Shown here piece by piece: positions 6,212-6,756 of a DNA stretch of 6,756 bases. Position 1 is the first letter of the stretch; every line of letters starts with the position of its first letter. The translations under genes were made by a program, and so were the position numbers. Under the pieces are notes generated by a model that was not told the origin of the DNA, ran no database searches, and worked only from the letters and a program-made list of their open reading frames with translations. Origin of the DNA: Clostridia bacterium BRH_c25 (GTDB lineage Bacteria; Bacillota_A; Clostridia; Lutisporales; Lutisporaceae); assembly GCA_001515955.1 (NCBI GenBank), contig LOES01000243.1, positions 1-6,756 of the forward strand, in the 5' to 3' direction.

Positions 6212-6756
6212 TTACACTTTAAAAAGTTCATCCACATCAGGAGGAGTTAAAGGAAGTCTTTTCTCATTTCTGATAATATTTCTTCCCGAATCTGTTATTT
6301 TTCCTATTATTGCTGAGGGTATACCCTTCTTTTCAAGTATTCCGACCAGCCCAGCTCCATTCTTCGCAGCTATAAGCATTGAGCCGCTTGATATCAGCCT
6401 GTAAGGATCTATTGCAAATATATTGCTTATTTTTCTGGTTACTTCTCGTACCGGTATATTCTCAATGAAAATATCAATCCCTTTCCCTGAGCTTTCTGCA
6501 ACCTCCCAGGCAGCTCCAAGTATGCCTCCCTCCGTTGCATCATGCATGCTGCTTGCTCCAAATTCTCCTGCAGTCACACCTTCCTCAACCACGCTTATAT
6601 GCTCTATGAATGACTTCGCTGTCTCAATCTCCTCTGGTGACAGTTTGCCCACAAGCTCTCTTTCCTTATCTGACGCTATTATAGACGTGCCTTCCAGTCC
6701 GGCCCATTTTGTCATTATAACATCATCGCCTGTCTGAGCTCCCGAGGTTCTTACTA
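6212..6756 (-). CDS. AIR-synthase-related (PurM/HypE-like) protein, C-terminal part
   Basis: This is the C-terminal part of a protein of the AIR synthase (PurM/HypE/ThiL/SelD) superfamily, ATP-using enzymes that activate a substrate by phosphate transfer. The frame is open past ATG 6715 to the window edge, reading VRTSGAQTGDDVIMTKWAGLEG, so the real start lies outside. The stretch GDDVIMTKWAGLEGTSIIA marks the join between the N-terminal ATP-binding half and the C-terminal AIRS_C domain. Within the latter, HDATEGGILGAAWEVAESSGKG (DATEGG at 6541-6524) and ISSGSMLIAA are the conserved family segments. It is not obviously PurM, which ends differently, and no hyp genes are in view, so HypE is unproven. 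Clostridia carry stand-alone members of unknown substrate, which is the most likely placement. A terminator follows, so it is not in the amidase operon. Confidence 0.88.
   Translation of the reverse strand, partial: VRTSGAQTGDDVIMTKWAGLEGTSIIASDKERELVGKLSPEEIETAKSFIEHISVVEEGVTAGEFGASSMHDATEGGILGAAWEVAESSGKGIDIFIENIPVREVTRKISNIFAIDPYRLISSGSMLIAAKNGAGLVGILEKKGIPSAIIGKITDSGRNIIRNEKRLPLTPPDVDELFKV

Noticed and set aside
6423..6737. Plus-strand open frame opposite the AIR-synthase-like gene.
   Set aside because: The minus strand here encodes conserved superfamily motifs; the plus frame is a by-product of its codon use.

Overview
The window looks like a chromosomal segment of a low-GC, endospore-forming Gram-positive bacterium, most likely a clostridium. 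The grounds are the AT-rich intergenic DNA, strong AGGAGG-type ribosome binding sites, consensus sigma-A promoters, a GerM-type spore lipoprotein, and a secreted amidase with copper-amine-oxidase-type stalk domains and AMIN-like domains. The closer resemblance to cellulolytic clostridia (Acetivibrio/Ruminiclostridium type) is inference. No phage, insertion sequence or CRISPR array is visible.

Every gene supported here lies on the minus strand, so transcription runs from high to low coordinates. In that order: (1) the C-terminal part of an AIR-synthase-related (PurM/HypE-like) protein, 6212 to the window edge, closed by a terminator at 6145-6175; (2) a large secreted N-acetylmuramoyl-L-alanine amidase, 3432-5960, with its own promoter, a textbook ribosome binding site and a strong terminator at 3389-3419; (3) a two-domain GerM lipoprotein, 2249-3304, ending in a long hairpin at 2200-2233 that can act in both directions; (4) rph (RNase PH) and rdgB (XTP/dITP pyrophosphatase), which overlap by about 26 nt and are presumably coupled in translation; (5) a tRNA operon driven by a full-consensus promoter at 517-545: Gly(UCC), Arg(UCU), His(GUG), Gln(UUG), Lys(UUU) and Leu(UAG), the last cut by the window edge.

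The order gerM-rph-rdgB matches what is known from Bacillus subtilis (gerM-rph-ysnA), so it is an old conserved neighbourhood. The amidase and GerM fit a shared role in peptidoglycan and envelope work, perhaps in sporulation. RNase PH trims tRNA 3' ends and sits just upstream of the tRNA operon, although all five complete tRNA genes encode their CCA.

The intergenic DNA holds the less ordinary material: a pair of 28-bp palindromic repeats with a compensatory base-pair change just before rph; an inverted copy of the gerM Shine-Dalgarno sequence next to a sigma-E-like promoter; a bulged hairpin in the tRNA leader; and a small GC-rich patch between the amidase promoter and the preceding terminator. 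Nothing in the window clearly amounts to an undescribed system; it is mostly conserved housekeeping and spore-envelope DNA.
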